Below are positions 1 through 7,316 of a stretch of DNA of 64,000 bases, in pieces. Position 1 is the first letter of the stretch. Each line of letters opens with the position of its first letter. The position numbers and the translations under genes were made by a program. The stretch spans positions 201,684 through 265,683 of the forward strand of contig DIWE01000036.1 in the NCBI GenBank assembly GCA_002423435.1, given 5' to 3'. The DNA is from Clostridiales bacterium UBA6114 (GTDB taxonomy: Bacteria; Bacillota; Clostridia; Oscillospirales; Butyricicoccaceae). Below the pieces are notes generated by a model that saw only the letters and a list, made by a program, of their open reading frames with translations, did not search any database and was not told the origin of the DNA.

Positions 1-2
1 TT

Positions 3-320
3 CTTCTGATCTATGCCTTGCTGTTTGTGGTCGGCATGTTTGTACAGACGACGCCGGCGACGGTTATTTTGTCCCCCATTTTATTGGGCGTGGCGCAGTC
101 GGTGGGGATCGACCCCATTCATTTTGGATTGATCATGTGTCTTGCGCTTGCCATTGCATTCGTGACCCCTCCGGTGGCGGTGAATCTGTTTGTTTCATCC
201 ACGATGACCGGCATCAGCATAGAAAGAATTGCGAGATCGGCAATTCCGTTCATAGTCGGCCTCTTGATTGCGCAGCTGATTGTGGGATTTATACCCCAGA
301 TCAGCTTATTCCTGCTTTAA
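3..320 (+). CDS. TRAP transporter large permease (DctM), C-terminal fragment
   Basis: This is the last ~105 residues of a DctM-type membrane subunit of a tripartite ATP-independent periplasmic transporter; the gene starts before the window. The readable part is very hydrophobic. The stretch IDPIHFGLIMCLALAIAFVTPPVAVNLFV closely parallels the same region of the complete DctM at 6027-7298 (IDPIHFGIMCILNLMLGLLTPPIGMVLYV). It would import an organic or sugar acid using an ion gradient together with DctP and DctQ partners, presumably encoded upstream. The two dehydratase genes follow at once, so this transporter and the one at 4.3-7.3 kb probably serve the same or related substrates. The substrate cannot be read from sequence. 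Confidence 0.88.
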   Translation, partial: LLIYALLFVVGMFVQTTPATVILSPILLGVAQSVGIDPIHFGLIMCLALAIAFVTPPVAVNLFVSSTMTGISIERIARSAIPFIVGLLIAQLIVGFIPQISLFLL

Positions 321-360
321 CGCAGAAAATCGTTATGATTTGTGTATGGAGGTAATCGGA

Positions 361-1554
361 TTGAAAATTACAAGCCTGGAAATCTTACTGATACATAGCT
401 TTATTGAGGGCAATGACAATAAAAAACGCCCCTGGAGCCCGGTGGTCGCAAAAGTGAATACGGACGAGGGCATCTATGGCCTGGGCGAGGTTGCCCTGGC
501 GTATGGAAAGGCCGCCAACGCCGGTTTCGGCATACTCAAGGATTTTGCGCCTTTGGTTATCGGTATGGACCCGTTTGACACGGAAGCGGTCTGGAACAAG
601 CTGATGAAGAAGACGTTCTGGGGCCAGGGCGGAGGGACGGTCATTTTCGGCGGCATGAGCGCGATCGATATGGCGCTCTGGGATATTAAAGGGAAAGCGC
701 TTAATGTCCCCCTCTATAAGCTTCTCGGAGGGAAATGCAGGGACAGTCTGCGCTGTTACGCATCGCAGATCCAATTCGGATTTGATCCGGTTCGAAATGC
801 GCTGACTGAAAAGGAACAGTACGCGGAGCATGCAAAAAAGGCAGTCGAGCAGGGGTATGACGCGCTCAAGGTTGATCTTTTGGAATTTGACCGTAAGGGC
901 AATATAAAATCAATGGATCTGACCGGCGTCCTGACCAAGGATAAAATTGATCTCGCGGTTGAAAGGGTCGCCGCCATTCGGGACGCAGTCGGGCCAAACA
1001 TTGATATCATTGTCGAAAACCATGCCGAGACCGATGCGACCTCCTCCATTCAGCTGGCCAGGGCAATTCAGCAGTACAATATCATGTACTATGAAGAAAC
1101 GAACACCCCGCTGAACACGAAACTGGCCAGACTGATCAAGGAAAAAGTGGATATCCCGATTGCCGGAGGCGAAAGGGTTTATTCAAGATGGGGCTACGTT
1201 CCGTTTTTTGAAGACCGAAGCCTCGACGTCATTCAGCCTGATTTGGGCACATGCGGCGGAGTCAGCGAAGCAAAAAAGATCTGCGAAATGGCGCATGCTT
1301 ACGATATTACGGTCCAGACGCATATCTGCGGCAGTCCGATTGTAAAAGCAGCAAGCCTGCACCTTGAAATTGCGATTCCGAATTTCCTGATCCATGAACA
1401 TCACCGCCACTCTATCATGAAAACCAATATCGACCTGTGCGTAAATGATTATCAGCCGATAAAAGGCAGGTATTTTGTCCCGGAGCTTCCGGGTATCGGG
1501 CAGGATCTGACGGAATACGCCTATTCGATCGCGGACAAGGTTACTATTAAATAA
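361..1554 (+). CDS. Enolase-superfamily sugar-acid dehydratase, paralogue 1
   Basis: A mandelate racemase/muconate lactonizing enzyme family protein of 397 aa, most like D-galactonate dehydratases. Such enzymes remove the alpha-proton of a sugar acid with Mg2+ and eliminate water. Visible landmarks are the N-terminal capping domain (GLGEVALAYG), a Lys in KVDL, metal-ligand positions in IVENHA (~E219), YYEET (~E245) and GGERVYSR (~E271), and a likely catalytic His in QTHICGSP (~H321). The first ligand reads as Glu in an E-N-H motif where DgoD has D-F-H. I chose the TTG at 361, since GGAGG lies at 349-353 and the product then aligns with paralogue 2; an ATG at 346 is possible. Substrate unknown; a galactonate-, mannonate- or uronate-derived acid is likely. 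Confidence 0.88.
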   Translation: MKITSLEILLIHSFIEGNDNKKRPWSPVVAKVNTDEGIYGLGEVALAYGKAANAGFGILKDFAPLVIGMDPFDTEAVWNKLMKKTFWGQGGGTVIFGGMSAIDMALWDIKGKALNVPLYKLLGGKCRDSLRCYASQIQFGFDPVRNALTEKEQYAEHAKKAVEQGYDALKVDLLEFDRKGNIKSMDLTGVLTKDKIDLAVERVAAIRDAVGPNIDIIVENHAETDATSSIQLARAIQQYNIMYYEETNTPLNTKLARLIKEKVDIPIAGGERVYSRWGYVPFFEDRSLDVIQPDLGTCGGVSEAKKICEMAHAYDITVQTHICGSPIVKAASLHLEIAIPNFLIHEHHRHSIMKTNIDLCVNDYQPIKGRYFVPELPGIGQDLTEYAYSIADKVTIK

Positions 1555-1574
1555 AATACTGAGGGATTTATAAG

Positions 1575-2777
1575 ATGAAGATTACGAGTGCGGAAATATT
1601 AATCGTTAAAACAGGCATACCGTTCACTTCCGTGAAGGGGACGCATGTGCTGCCATGGGAGCCGGTTCTGGTAAAGCTTTATACCGACGAGGGGATTTAC
1701 GGGGTCGGCGAGGTCGCCCTGGCTTACGGTTCCGCTTCCAATGCGGCCTTTGGGATGCTCAGGGATTTTGTCCCCCATATCATTGGCATGGACCCGTTTG
1801 ACACTGAAGCGGTCTGGAACAAGCTGATGAAGAAGACGTTCTGGGGCCAGGGGGGCGGCACGGTCATCTTTGGCGGCATGAGCGGCGTCGACATTGCCCT
1901 TTGGGATATCAAGGGTAAGGCCTTGGGCGTCCCCGTCTACAAACTTTTGGGAGGCAGATGCCGGAAGGATTTGAGGTGCTACGCCTCCCAGATCCAGTCC
2001 GACTGGGGAAAGGACAGAAAAGCGCTGAGCAGCCCCGAGCAGTATTCGAATGCGGCCAAGAAAGCGATCGCCGAAGGCTATGATGCCGTAAAGGTGGATC
2101 TGTTCCAGTATGACAGAAACGGCGTTATGTGGAATTATAATTTATGCGGCTCGCTATCGAGGGATTTCATCGATATGTGCAAAGAAAGGCTGACGGCGGT
2201 CAGGGAAGCCGTGGGACCGTCGGTCGACATCATTATTGAAAATCACGCGGCAACGGACGCCTCCACCGCCATTCAGCTGGCCAAAGAAATAGAAGGCTTC
2301 GACATCATGTATTACGAGGAGCCCAACACGCCCTTAAATGCCAAACTGGCAAAAAAAATTAAAGACAAGGTTCATTTTCCGATTGCAGGCGGGGAAAGAG
2401 TGTATTCCAGATGGGGGTATACCCCGCTTTTCGAAGACAGGAGCGTGGATATTATTCAGCCGGATCTGGGCACCTGCGGAGGGATCAGCGAGGCGAAAAA
2501 GATCTGCGATGCGGCTCATGCCTACGATATTACCGTTCAGGCGCACGTATGCGGCAGCCCGATCGTAATGGCTGCAAGCCTGCATCTGGAAATTGCCATA
2601 CCCAATTTTTTGATTCATGAGCACCACAGGAATTCTCTGACGGATCGCAATATTGAGCTTGGCGTTTATGATTATCAGCCCATAAACGGACGCTATGCGG
2701 TTCCCGAGCTTCCGGGCATCGGGCAGGATATTTCCGACATGGCCTATGCGCTGGCCGAGAAATATGTGATTAAATAA
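1575..2777 (+). CDS. Enolase-superfamily sugar-acid dehydratase, paralogue 2
   Basis: A 400-aa paralogue of the preceding gene, 20 nt downstream and surely co-transcribed. It keeps the same architecture: capping domain at the N-terminus, then the (beta/alpha)7-beta barrel with K173 (KVDL), E222 and H224 (IENHA), E249 (YYEEP), E274 (GGERVYSR) and H324 (QAHVCGSP). These correspond to the metal and acid/base residues of the galactonate dehydratase branch. The two copies differ mostly in residues 10-30 and 140-200, which form or approach the substrate pocket, so they may act on different epimers. The ATG is preceded by GAGGGATTTATAAG. A 47-nt stretch is identical to paralogue 1. Confidence 0.9.
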   Translation: MKITSAEILIVKTGIPFTSVKGTHVLPWEPVLVKLYTDEGIYGVGEVALAYGSASNAAFGMLRDFVPHIIGMDPFDTEAVWNKLMKKTFWGQGGGTVIFGGMSGVDIALWDIKGKALGVPVYKLLGGRCRKDLRCYASQIQSDWGKDRKALSSPEQYSNAAKKAIAEGYDAVKVDLFQYDRNGVMWNYNLCGSLSRDFIDMCKERLTAVREAVGPSVDIIIENHAATDASTAIQLAKEIEGFDIMYYEEPNTPLNAKLAKKIKDKVHFPIAGGERVYSRWGYTPLFEDRSVDIIQPDLGTCGGISEAKKICDAAHAYDITVQAHVCGSPIVMAASLHLEIAIPNFLIHEHHRNSLTDRNIELGVYDYQPINGRYAVPELPGIGQDISDMAYALAEKYVIK

Positions 2778-2825
2778 TATTAAACGGAGCTGCTTATAAA
2801 AAAGTTGGATCGAGCAGGCCGAAAA

Positions 2826-2865
2826 GAGGGCATGGGTTTTTGTGCGGTACAGAACCCATGCCCTC
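2826..2865. repeat. Perfect 13-bp inverted repeat (terminator-like)
   Basis: Arms GAGGGCATGGGTT (2826-2838) and AACCCATGCCCTC (2853-2865) flank a 14-nt loop, 48 bases after the second dehydratase gene. The stem is strong but no T-run follows on the plus strand, so it may protect the mRNA 3' end or terminate weakly rather than act as a classic intrinsic terminator. The rest of the 2778-3124 gap holds only the lacI-type promoter and operators. Confidence 0.6.
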
Positions 2866-3012
2866 GGCTTTGCCGATAATGGCTGTCAGTCTTCAAAGTA
2901 CGTGATTGTCGGCGGAAAGCTTTTTACCGCCGGCGTTTGACAGGTTTTTACCTCGAAGGATGGATGTGTATATTCAATAAATTACTTGCAGCATATTTGT
3001 GAAGAATAATAA

Positions 3013-3040
3013 TTGTAAAACTGAGAATATGTGTTATAAT
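3013..3040 (+). promoter_or_regulatory. Promoter of the LacI-family gene
   Basis: A -35 box TTGTAA (3013-3018) is separated by 16 nt from a perfect TATAAT (3035-3040). Transcription would start near 3047, giving a ~78-nt leader that carries both candidate operators before the TTG start at 3125. Confidence 0.6.
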
Positions 3041-3055
3041 ACTACCCGTAATAGA

Positions 3056-3111
3056 TGCACACGTGAACATAGCGTGTATTTTTTTATTATCGTTATTGCA
3101 CACGTTTGCAA
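3056..3111 (+). promoter_or_regulatory. Candidate LacI-type operators (autoregulation)
   Basis: The 16-mer TTGCACACGTTTGCAA at 3096-3111 is an almost perfect palindrome around a central CG, the form expected for LacI/GalR proteins. Its left half TGCACACGT recurs at 3056-3064, 41 nt upstream and so about four helical turns. Both lie between the promoter and the regulator start, which fits autorepression, perhaps with looping. Which inducer releases the repressor is unknown. Confidence 0.55.
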
Positions 3112-3124
3112 TGGAGGAAAGAAT

Positions 3125-4141
3125 TTGGAGAATGTAACGATTAAGGATATTGCTCAAAAAGCGGGAGTTTCTCATACTACCGTTTCCAGAGCGCTCAACG
3201 ACAGTTCATTGATCAGCGAGAAAACAAAGAAAGCAATCCGGGACATCGCCGATAAGATGAATTATGTTCCGAATTTATCGGCCAAAAGTTTGGTGCGCGT
3301 TCGTTCCTATAACATTGGAGTTTTCTTTTCCAGCTTGGTGGAAGCGACTTCTTCTGATTTTGTTTATACCATTATTAAAAGTGTCAGCGGCAATGTTCCG
3401 ACTCAGTACAGCGTTTTGTTTAATGGGATTGACAAATTGAGTACAAGTTATGATGTCACCTCCGCCAATTATGACGGGGTTCTTGTAATAAGCCAGCGTA
3501 AGGACGATGATGTTTTAATCGAACGAATCCGTATGGCGGGTGTTCCCGTGGTCGTTATCAACCGGAAACTGGAGGATGCCGCAATCGATAATGTTTATTG
3601 CGACGAGGCTTCTGGAATCAGTGAAGCGGTTGCCTATCTAATTGCAAATGGGCATCGTGATATTGCCTATGTAAAAGGCAGTGAGAGCTCCATGTCCACA
3701 GTACGCAGATATGAAGGCTTTATTAAAGAAATGGAAAAACAAGGGGTTTTGATCCACGAAGAGTGGGTTCTTGCCGGAGATTACAGCGCCGAGAGCGGCT
3801 ATCAGGGAATGAAAAAGCTGCTTCAAAATGAACCAAGACCCACAGCCGTCATGTTAGCGTCCGACGCGGTGGCCTTTGGTGCGATGAGGGCCGTACGCGA
3901 GTTGGGATATCATATCCCGAGGGATATTTCCCTGGTTGGCTTTGACGATGGCTTTTTGGCGGCATATTCTTATCCGCCGCTTACCAGCATCAGCCGTCCC
4001 ATTGAAAAAATGGCTTCGGAAGGATCAAAGCAATTGCTGGATCTGATTGAGAACAAGGAACATATCCCAAAGCAGATTTGCTACCCCGTAACGTTGTCCG
4101 TTAAAGCGTCCATTCAAAGGCGCGACGATTCAAAAACTTAA
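3125..4141 (+). CDS. LacI-family transcriptional regulator
   Basis: A 338-aa regulator. Residues 1-45 form the LacI helix-turn-helix and hinge (VTIKDIAQKAGVSHTTVSRALND, then NYVPNLSAKSL). The rest is a periplasmic-binding-protein-like sensor domain (Peripla_BP type) ending near SISRPIEKMASEGSKQLLDLI. I chose TTG at 3125 because GGAGG (3113-3117) precedes it and the product then begins at the conserved helix-turn-helix; the upstream in-frame ATG at 2999 would put promoter sequence inside the protein. It lies between the dehydratase genes and the TRAP operon, so it most likely controls this sugar-acid cassette and its own gene. Confidence 0.92.
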   Translation: MENVTIKDIAQKAGVSHTTVSRALNDSSLISEKTKKAIRDIADKMNYVPNLSAKSLVRVRSYNIGVFFSSLVEATSSDFVYTIIKSVSGNVPTQYSVLFNGIDKLSTSYDVTSANYDGVLVISQRKDDDVLIERIRMAGVPVVVINRKLEDAAIDNVYCDEASGISEAVAYLIANGHRDIAYVKGSESSMSTVRRYEGFIKEMEKQGVLIHEEWVLAGDYSAESGYQGMKKLLQNEPRPTAVMLASDAVAFGAMRAVRELGYHIPRDISLVGFDDGFLAAYSYPPLTSISRPIEKMASEGSKQLLDLIENKEHIPKQICYPVTLSVKASIQRRDDSKT

Positions 4142-4149
4142 CATTAAAA

Positions 4150-4220
4150 AGTACACCCTTTGATAAATCAAAAAGTGTACTGAAAAAGGGGAGAATTAGA
4201 GGACTTCTCCACCCTCTTTT
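4150..4220 (+). terminator. Terminator-like double hairpin after lacI-type gene
   Basis: Two inverted repeats follow the stop codon. The first has AGTACAC (4150-4156) against GTGTACT (4175-4181) with inner TTTGA/TCAAA pairing. The second has GGAGAA (4190-4195) against TTCTCC (4205-4210), followed by ACCCTCTTTT. The second with its short T-run is the better candidate for ending the regulator transcript before the TRAP promoter at 4240. Confidence 0.45.
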
Positions 4221-4239
4221 ATACTACTTTTTGAAGCTG

Positions 4240-4270
4240 TTGACAAGTTGTCAAGTGGAACTGTTTTAAT
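4240..4270 (+). promoter_or_regulatory. TRAP operon promoter with palindrome over the -35 box
   Basis: TTGACA (4240-4245) begins the 15-nt inverted repeat TTGACAAGTTGTCAA (4240-4254; two 7-nt arms around one G), so any factor bound there would cover the -35 box. A weak -10, TTTAAT (4265-4270), lies 19 nt downstream. The palindrome differs from the LacI-type operators at 3056-3111, so a second regulator is possible. Confidence 0.45.
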
Positions 4271-4304
4271 GTTTTGTTACAAAAAATATTATGGAGGGAA
4301 ACAA

Positions 4305-5357
4305 ATGAAAAGAGTAATCGCGTTTATTCTCATTGCCGCTACAAGCTTGTTTCTGGTCGCCTGTAGCTCTTCCCCGACCCCTGCGTCGACCGGTGCGACT
4401 TCGGCTACGGCCCCGACTGAATCGGGAAGCACTGGGGACAATACGGTATACAAGCTGAAGCTGGCGCACATTTACGCCGCTGACCATCCCTTTAATACTG
4501 GACTGCAGCAGATTGCCAATGAAATTTCCCAAAAAACCGACGGCCATGTGGAAATTATGCTTTACCCTGCCGCTCAGTTGGGAGCTGAAACGGACGAAAT
4601 CAACAATATTCTTTCCGGTTCCATTGACATGGCGGTCCTGGGTATCGGAGAAGTTGGAAAATATGTTGGAGCTTTTAATGTATATGAAGCCCCGTATGTG
4701 TTCAGCAGCTGTAATCAGGCAATGCGTGCGATCAAAAGCGATGCAATGGCTCCGTATTATGAAGAGATTTCAAAAAACGGCTTCAGCATCCTAACCTCTT
4801 TGTATTATGGCGTTCGCAACCTCACCTGCAACATTGCCGTTGATTCCCCCAGCGATACCGCCGGTTTGAAAATTCGCGTTCCCGACCATACCATTCCTAC
4901 GTATATTGCGAAGAACGTATTCAAAGCCAACCCCACTCCGATGAGCTTGAGCGAAGTCTACCTGGCATTGCAGCAGGGGGTTGTGGACGGGCAGGAGAAC
5001 CCCATACCCACGATCTATGCTCAGAAATTTTACGAAGTGTGCGACTATATTAACTTAACTCAGCATCAGATCACCATATGTCCCGTCATTATCGGCAACA
5101 ATGTCCTGAGCAAGCTGCCCAAAGAATATGCGGACATCGTTACCGAGTGCTTTACCGAAGGCACCAACACTGTAAACCAATTGGTGCTGGATGCGGAAGA
5201 AGAGCAGTTAAAGCTGATGACCGATGAGGGTGTCACAGTCCATGAACCCGCCGACAAACAGGCCTTTATCGACAACGCCGCCGAAGCGGTCGCTGCCTGC
5301 GAATCCGAAGGCTTGTGGCCAGAGGGGTTGTATGCCTCCCTGCAGGCGACCAAGTAA
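4305..5357 (+). CDS. TRAP transporter solute-binding protein (DctP family)
   Basis: A 350-aa extracytoplasmic binding lipoprotein. The N-terminus MKRVIAFILIAATSLFLVAC is a lipoprotein signal with a lipobox ending at Cys20, followed by a Ser/Thr/Pro-rich tether to about residue 45. The mature domain shows typical DctP features: GAETDEINNILSGSIDMA near the front and a central LKIRVPDHTIPTYI segment with the conserved Arg that binds the substrate carboxylate, then EVYLALQQGVVDGQENP. ATG 4305 follows GGAGGG at 4293-4298. It delivers an organic or sugar acid to the DctQM pair encoded downstream. Confidence 0.92.
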   Translation: MKRVIAFILIAATSLFLVACSSSPTPASTGATSATAPTESGSTGDNTVYKLKLAHIYAADHPFNTGLQQIANEISQKTDGHVEIMLYPAAQLGAETDEINNILSGSIDMAVLGIGEVGKYVGAFNVYEAPYVFSSCNQAMRAIKSDAMAPYYEEISKNGFSILTSLYYGVRNLTCNIAVDSPSDTAGLKIRVPDHTIPTYIAKNVFKANPTPMSLSEVYLALQQGVVDGQENPIPTIYAQKFYEVCDYINLTQHQITICPVIIGNNVLSKLPKEYADIVTECFTEGTNTVNQLVLDAEEEQLKLMTDEGVTVHEPADKQAFIDNAAEAVAACESEGLWPEGLYASLQATK

Positions 5358-5391
5358 TTATATACTACCCGACAGGGGTTATGTTGGAAAA

Positions 5392-5448
5392 GCCACCGTT
5401 TCCACTATTTTAAGTCTGGCTACTATGTTGAAATAGTGGAGCGGTGGC
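5392..5448 (+). terminator. Strong interrupted hairpin between dctP and dctQ genes
   Basis: GCCACCG (5392-5398) pairs with CGGTGGC (5442-5448), and CCACTATTT (5402-5410) pairs with AAATAGTGG (5431-5439); the loop is 20 nt. GTTATTGTTT follows instead of an uninterrupted T-run. It sits in the 178-nt gap after the binding-protein gene, where partial termination or mRNA stabilisation commonly gives more binding protein than permease. Confidence 0.6.
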
Positions 5449-5535
5449 GTTATTGTTTGCCCCAAAACCCGGCAATCAGTATTTTAATATCCACTGACAA
5501 ATCAAAAACCGGCGAAATTCGGGGAAAGGAAAATT

Positions 5536-6030
5536 ATGAGAACCGTTTTGGATAAAATTGATAAAGGAATGGCCTGCGTAGAAAATGCGCTGATTATCTG
5601 CGGTTTGGCTTCCATGTTTTTCATATTACTGGCTCAGGTGTTTATGCGGTATGTTTTTAACAGCCCCATTACCTGGAGCGAGGAAGCCGCGCGTTTTATT
5701 TTTGTTTATGTGAGCTTTATCGGTATCAGCTTTGCCTATCGCATGAAAACGCAAATCCGTATGGAGGCCGTGACCAATTTGTTTTCCAAGAAGATCCAGA
5801 AGGCATTAAGGATCTTTGTCAATATTGCCACGATCGCGCTTTTTTATTATATGATTCCATTCTCGTTTGAATTTATTAAGATACAGGCAAATGTAAAGTC
5901 AACCGCTACCCACATCCCCATGAGTATTGTTTACATAGCGCTTCCTCTGGGGCTCGCGCTGGCCGGAATCCGTTTGCTGATTGAAAACATTCGTATTCTT
6001 CGGGGTTATGAGGAGGATCATACGGCATGA
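5536..6030 (+). CDS. TRAP transporter small permease (DctQ)
   Basis: A 164-aa integral membrane protein with four predicted transmembrane segments, at about residues 17-38, 52-70, 90-110 and 125-147. The sequence RYVFNSPITWSEEAARFIFVYVSFIG is the typical DctQ signature (bulky aromatic residues, W-x-E-E). It is the small membrane partner of the DctM channel subunit. The ATG is preceded by GGGGAAAGGAAAATT. The gene overlaps the large permease gene by four bases (ATGA), indicating translational coupling. Confidence 0.92.
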   Translation: MRTVLDKIDKGMACVENALIICGLASMFFILLAQVFMRYVFNSPITWSEEAARFIFVYVSFIGISFAYRMKTQIRMEAVTNLFSKKIQKALRIFVNIATIALFYYMIPFSFEFIKIQANVKSTATHIPMSIVYIALPLGLALAGIRLLIENIRILRGYEEDHTA

Positions 6031-7298
6031 TTGTATTAATTAGTATTTTCGTCATACTGATGATCATCGGCGCCCCCATCGCGGTGTGCCTTATGGGGAG
6101 TTCGATGGCCTATCTGTGGTTAAACGGATATTCCATGCAGCAGGTATTTCAGTCCTGCACAAGCGCGATCAGCAATTCTTTCACGTTGATTGCCGTACCT
6201 TTTTTTATACTGGCCGCCGCCATTATGAATTCGGGCGGCATTACAAGAAAGATTTTTAATTTCTGTAATGTCGTCGTCGGCTGGATTCCCGGAGGGCTGG
6301 GACATGCCAACATTCTGGCATCCGTGGTTTTTGCGGGGATGTCCGGAGCCGCGATTGCCGACGCGGGCGGTCTGGGCGCCATTGAACTGAAGGCTATGAA
6401 GGAACAAGGCTTTGATGACGATTTCAGTCTGGCAATCACCGGGGCTTCCAGCATCCTGGGACCCATTATTCCTCCCAGCGTACCGGCGATCCTGTTTGGC
6501 GTAGCGGGCAGCGTTTCTATTGGGAAATTATTTATTGGAGGCATCCTTCCCGGAATTTTGATGGCGCTGGCTTTGGGCGTCATGGTGTTTATACAAAGCA
6601 TAAGACGGAATTATCCGCGGGCATCGTTTCCAACAATGAAATCCCTTTGGTATTACTTTAAAGAGGCATTCTTCTCCCTGTTATGCCCGGTTATTATCAT
6701 CGGCTGTATTCTGACCGGAGTTTGCACCCCTACCGAAGCGGCGATCATCGCCGTTTTCTATGCCCTGATCCTGACACTTGTCACGCGCAGCATTGCGATC
6801 AAGGAAATCCCGGGCTTTCTGATCGAAACCGCTTCCAATACCGTAAACGTTATGTTTATCATTGGCTCCGCCAATGTGTTTGCATGGATTCTTACCGTGG
6901 AGCAGGTACCTCAAAATATGAGCAGCTGGATGGCCGGACACATCGATAATAAGATTGCCGCATTACTGTTTATCAACTTGCTTTTGATCATTGTAGGAAC
7001 GTTTATGGAAACCGCAGCTGCCATCTCCATTTTGGTTCCCATCCTGATGCCCATTGCCATGGGTTACGGTATTGATCCGATCCATTTTGGGATTATGTGT
7101 ATCCTGAACCTGATGCTTGGCCTGTTGACCCCGCCCATTGGGATGGTTCTTTATGTGCTTTCCTCGGTATCCAAGGTACCGTTTGAAAGAATAGTAAAGG
7201 CAGTATTACCCTATTTGGGTGTTTTAGGGATTATACTGTTGCTGGTGACCTTCTGTCCGGGCATTGTTACGTTACTGCCCAATCTTCTCTTGAGCTAA
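6027..7298 (+). CDS. TRAP transporter large permease (DctM)
   Basis: A 423-aa protein with about 12 hydrophobic segments, the usual length for DctM. It starts with the typical MIVLISIFVILMIIGAPIAVCLMGSS and contains the conserved loops GGLGHANILASVVFAGMSGAAIADAGGLG and ITGASSILGPIIPPS, which belong to the substrate and sodium sites of the family. Together with DctP and DctQ it forms an ion-driven importer. The start overlaps the dctQ stop by four bases. The fucose isomerase gene follows 18 nt later, so transport and first metabolic step are probably co-transcribed. Confidence 0.94.
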   Translation: MIVLISIFVILMIIGAPIAVCLMGSSMAYLWLNGYSMQQVFQSCTSAISNSFTLIAVPFFILAAAIMNSGGITRKIFNFCNVVVGWIPGGLGHANILASVVFAGMSGAAIADAGGLGAIELKAMKEQGFDDDFSLAITGASSILGPIIPPSVPAILFGVAGSVSIGKLFIGGILPGILMALALGVMVFIQSIRRNYPRASFPTMKSLWYYFKEAFFSLLCPVIIIGCILTGVCTPTEAAIIAVFYALILTLVTRSIAIKEIPGFLIETASNTVNVMFIIGSANVFAWILTVEQVPQNMSSWMAGHIDNKIAALLFINLLLIIVGTFMETAAAISILVPILMPIAMGYGIDPIHFGIMCILNLMLGLLTPPIGMVLYVLSSVSKVPFERIVKAVLPYLGVLGIILLLVTFCPGIVTLLPNLLLS

Positions 7299-7316
7299 GA
7301 AAGGATAATATTTGTT

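Noticed and set aside
1014..1026. Glu in place of the first metal-ligand Asp in the dehydratases as a sign of lost activity
   Set aside because: An E-x-H motif at this position occurs in other members of the galactonate-dehydratase-like group as far as I recall, and both paralogues keep every other catalytic residue.
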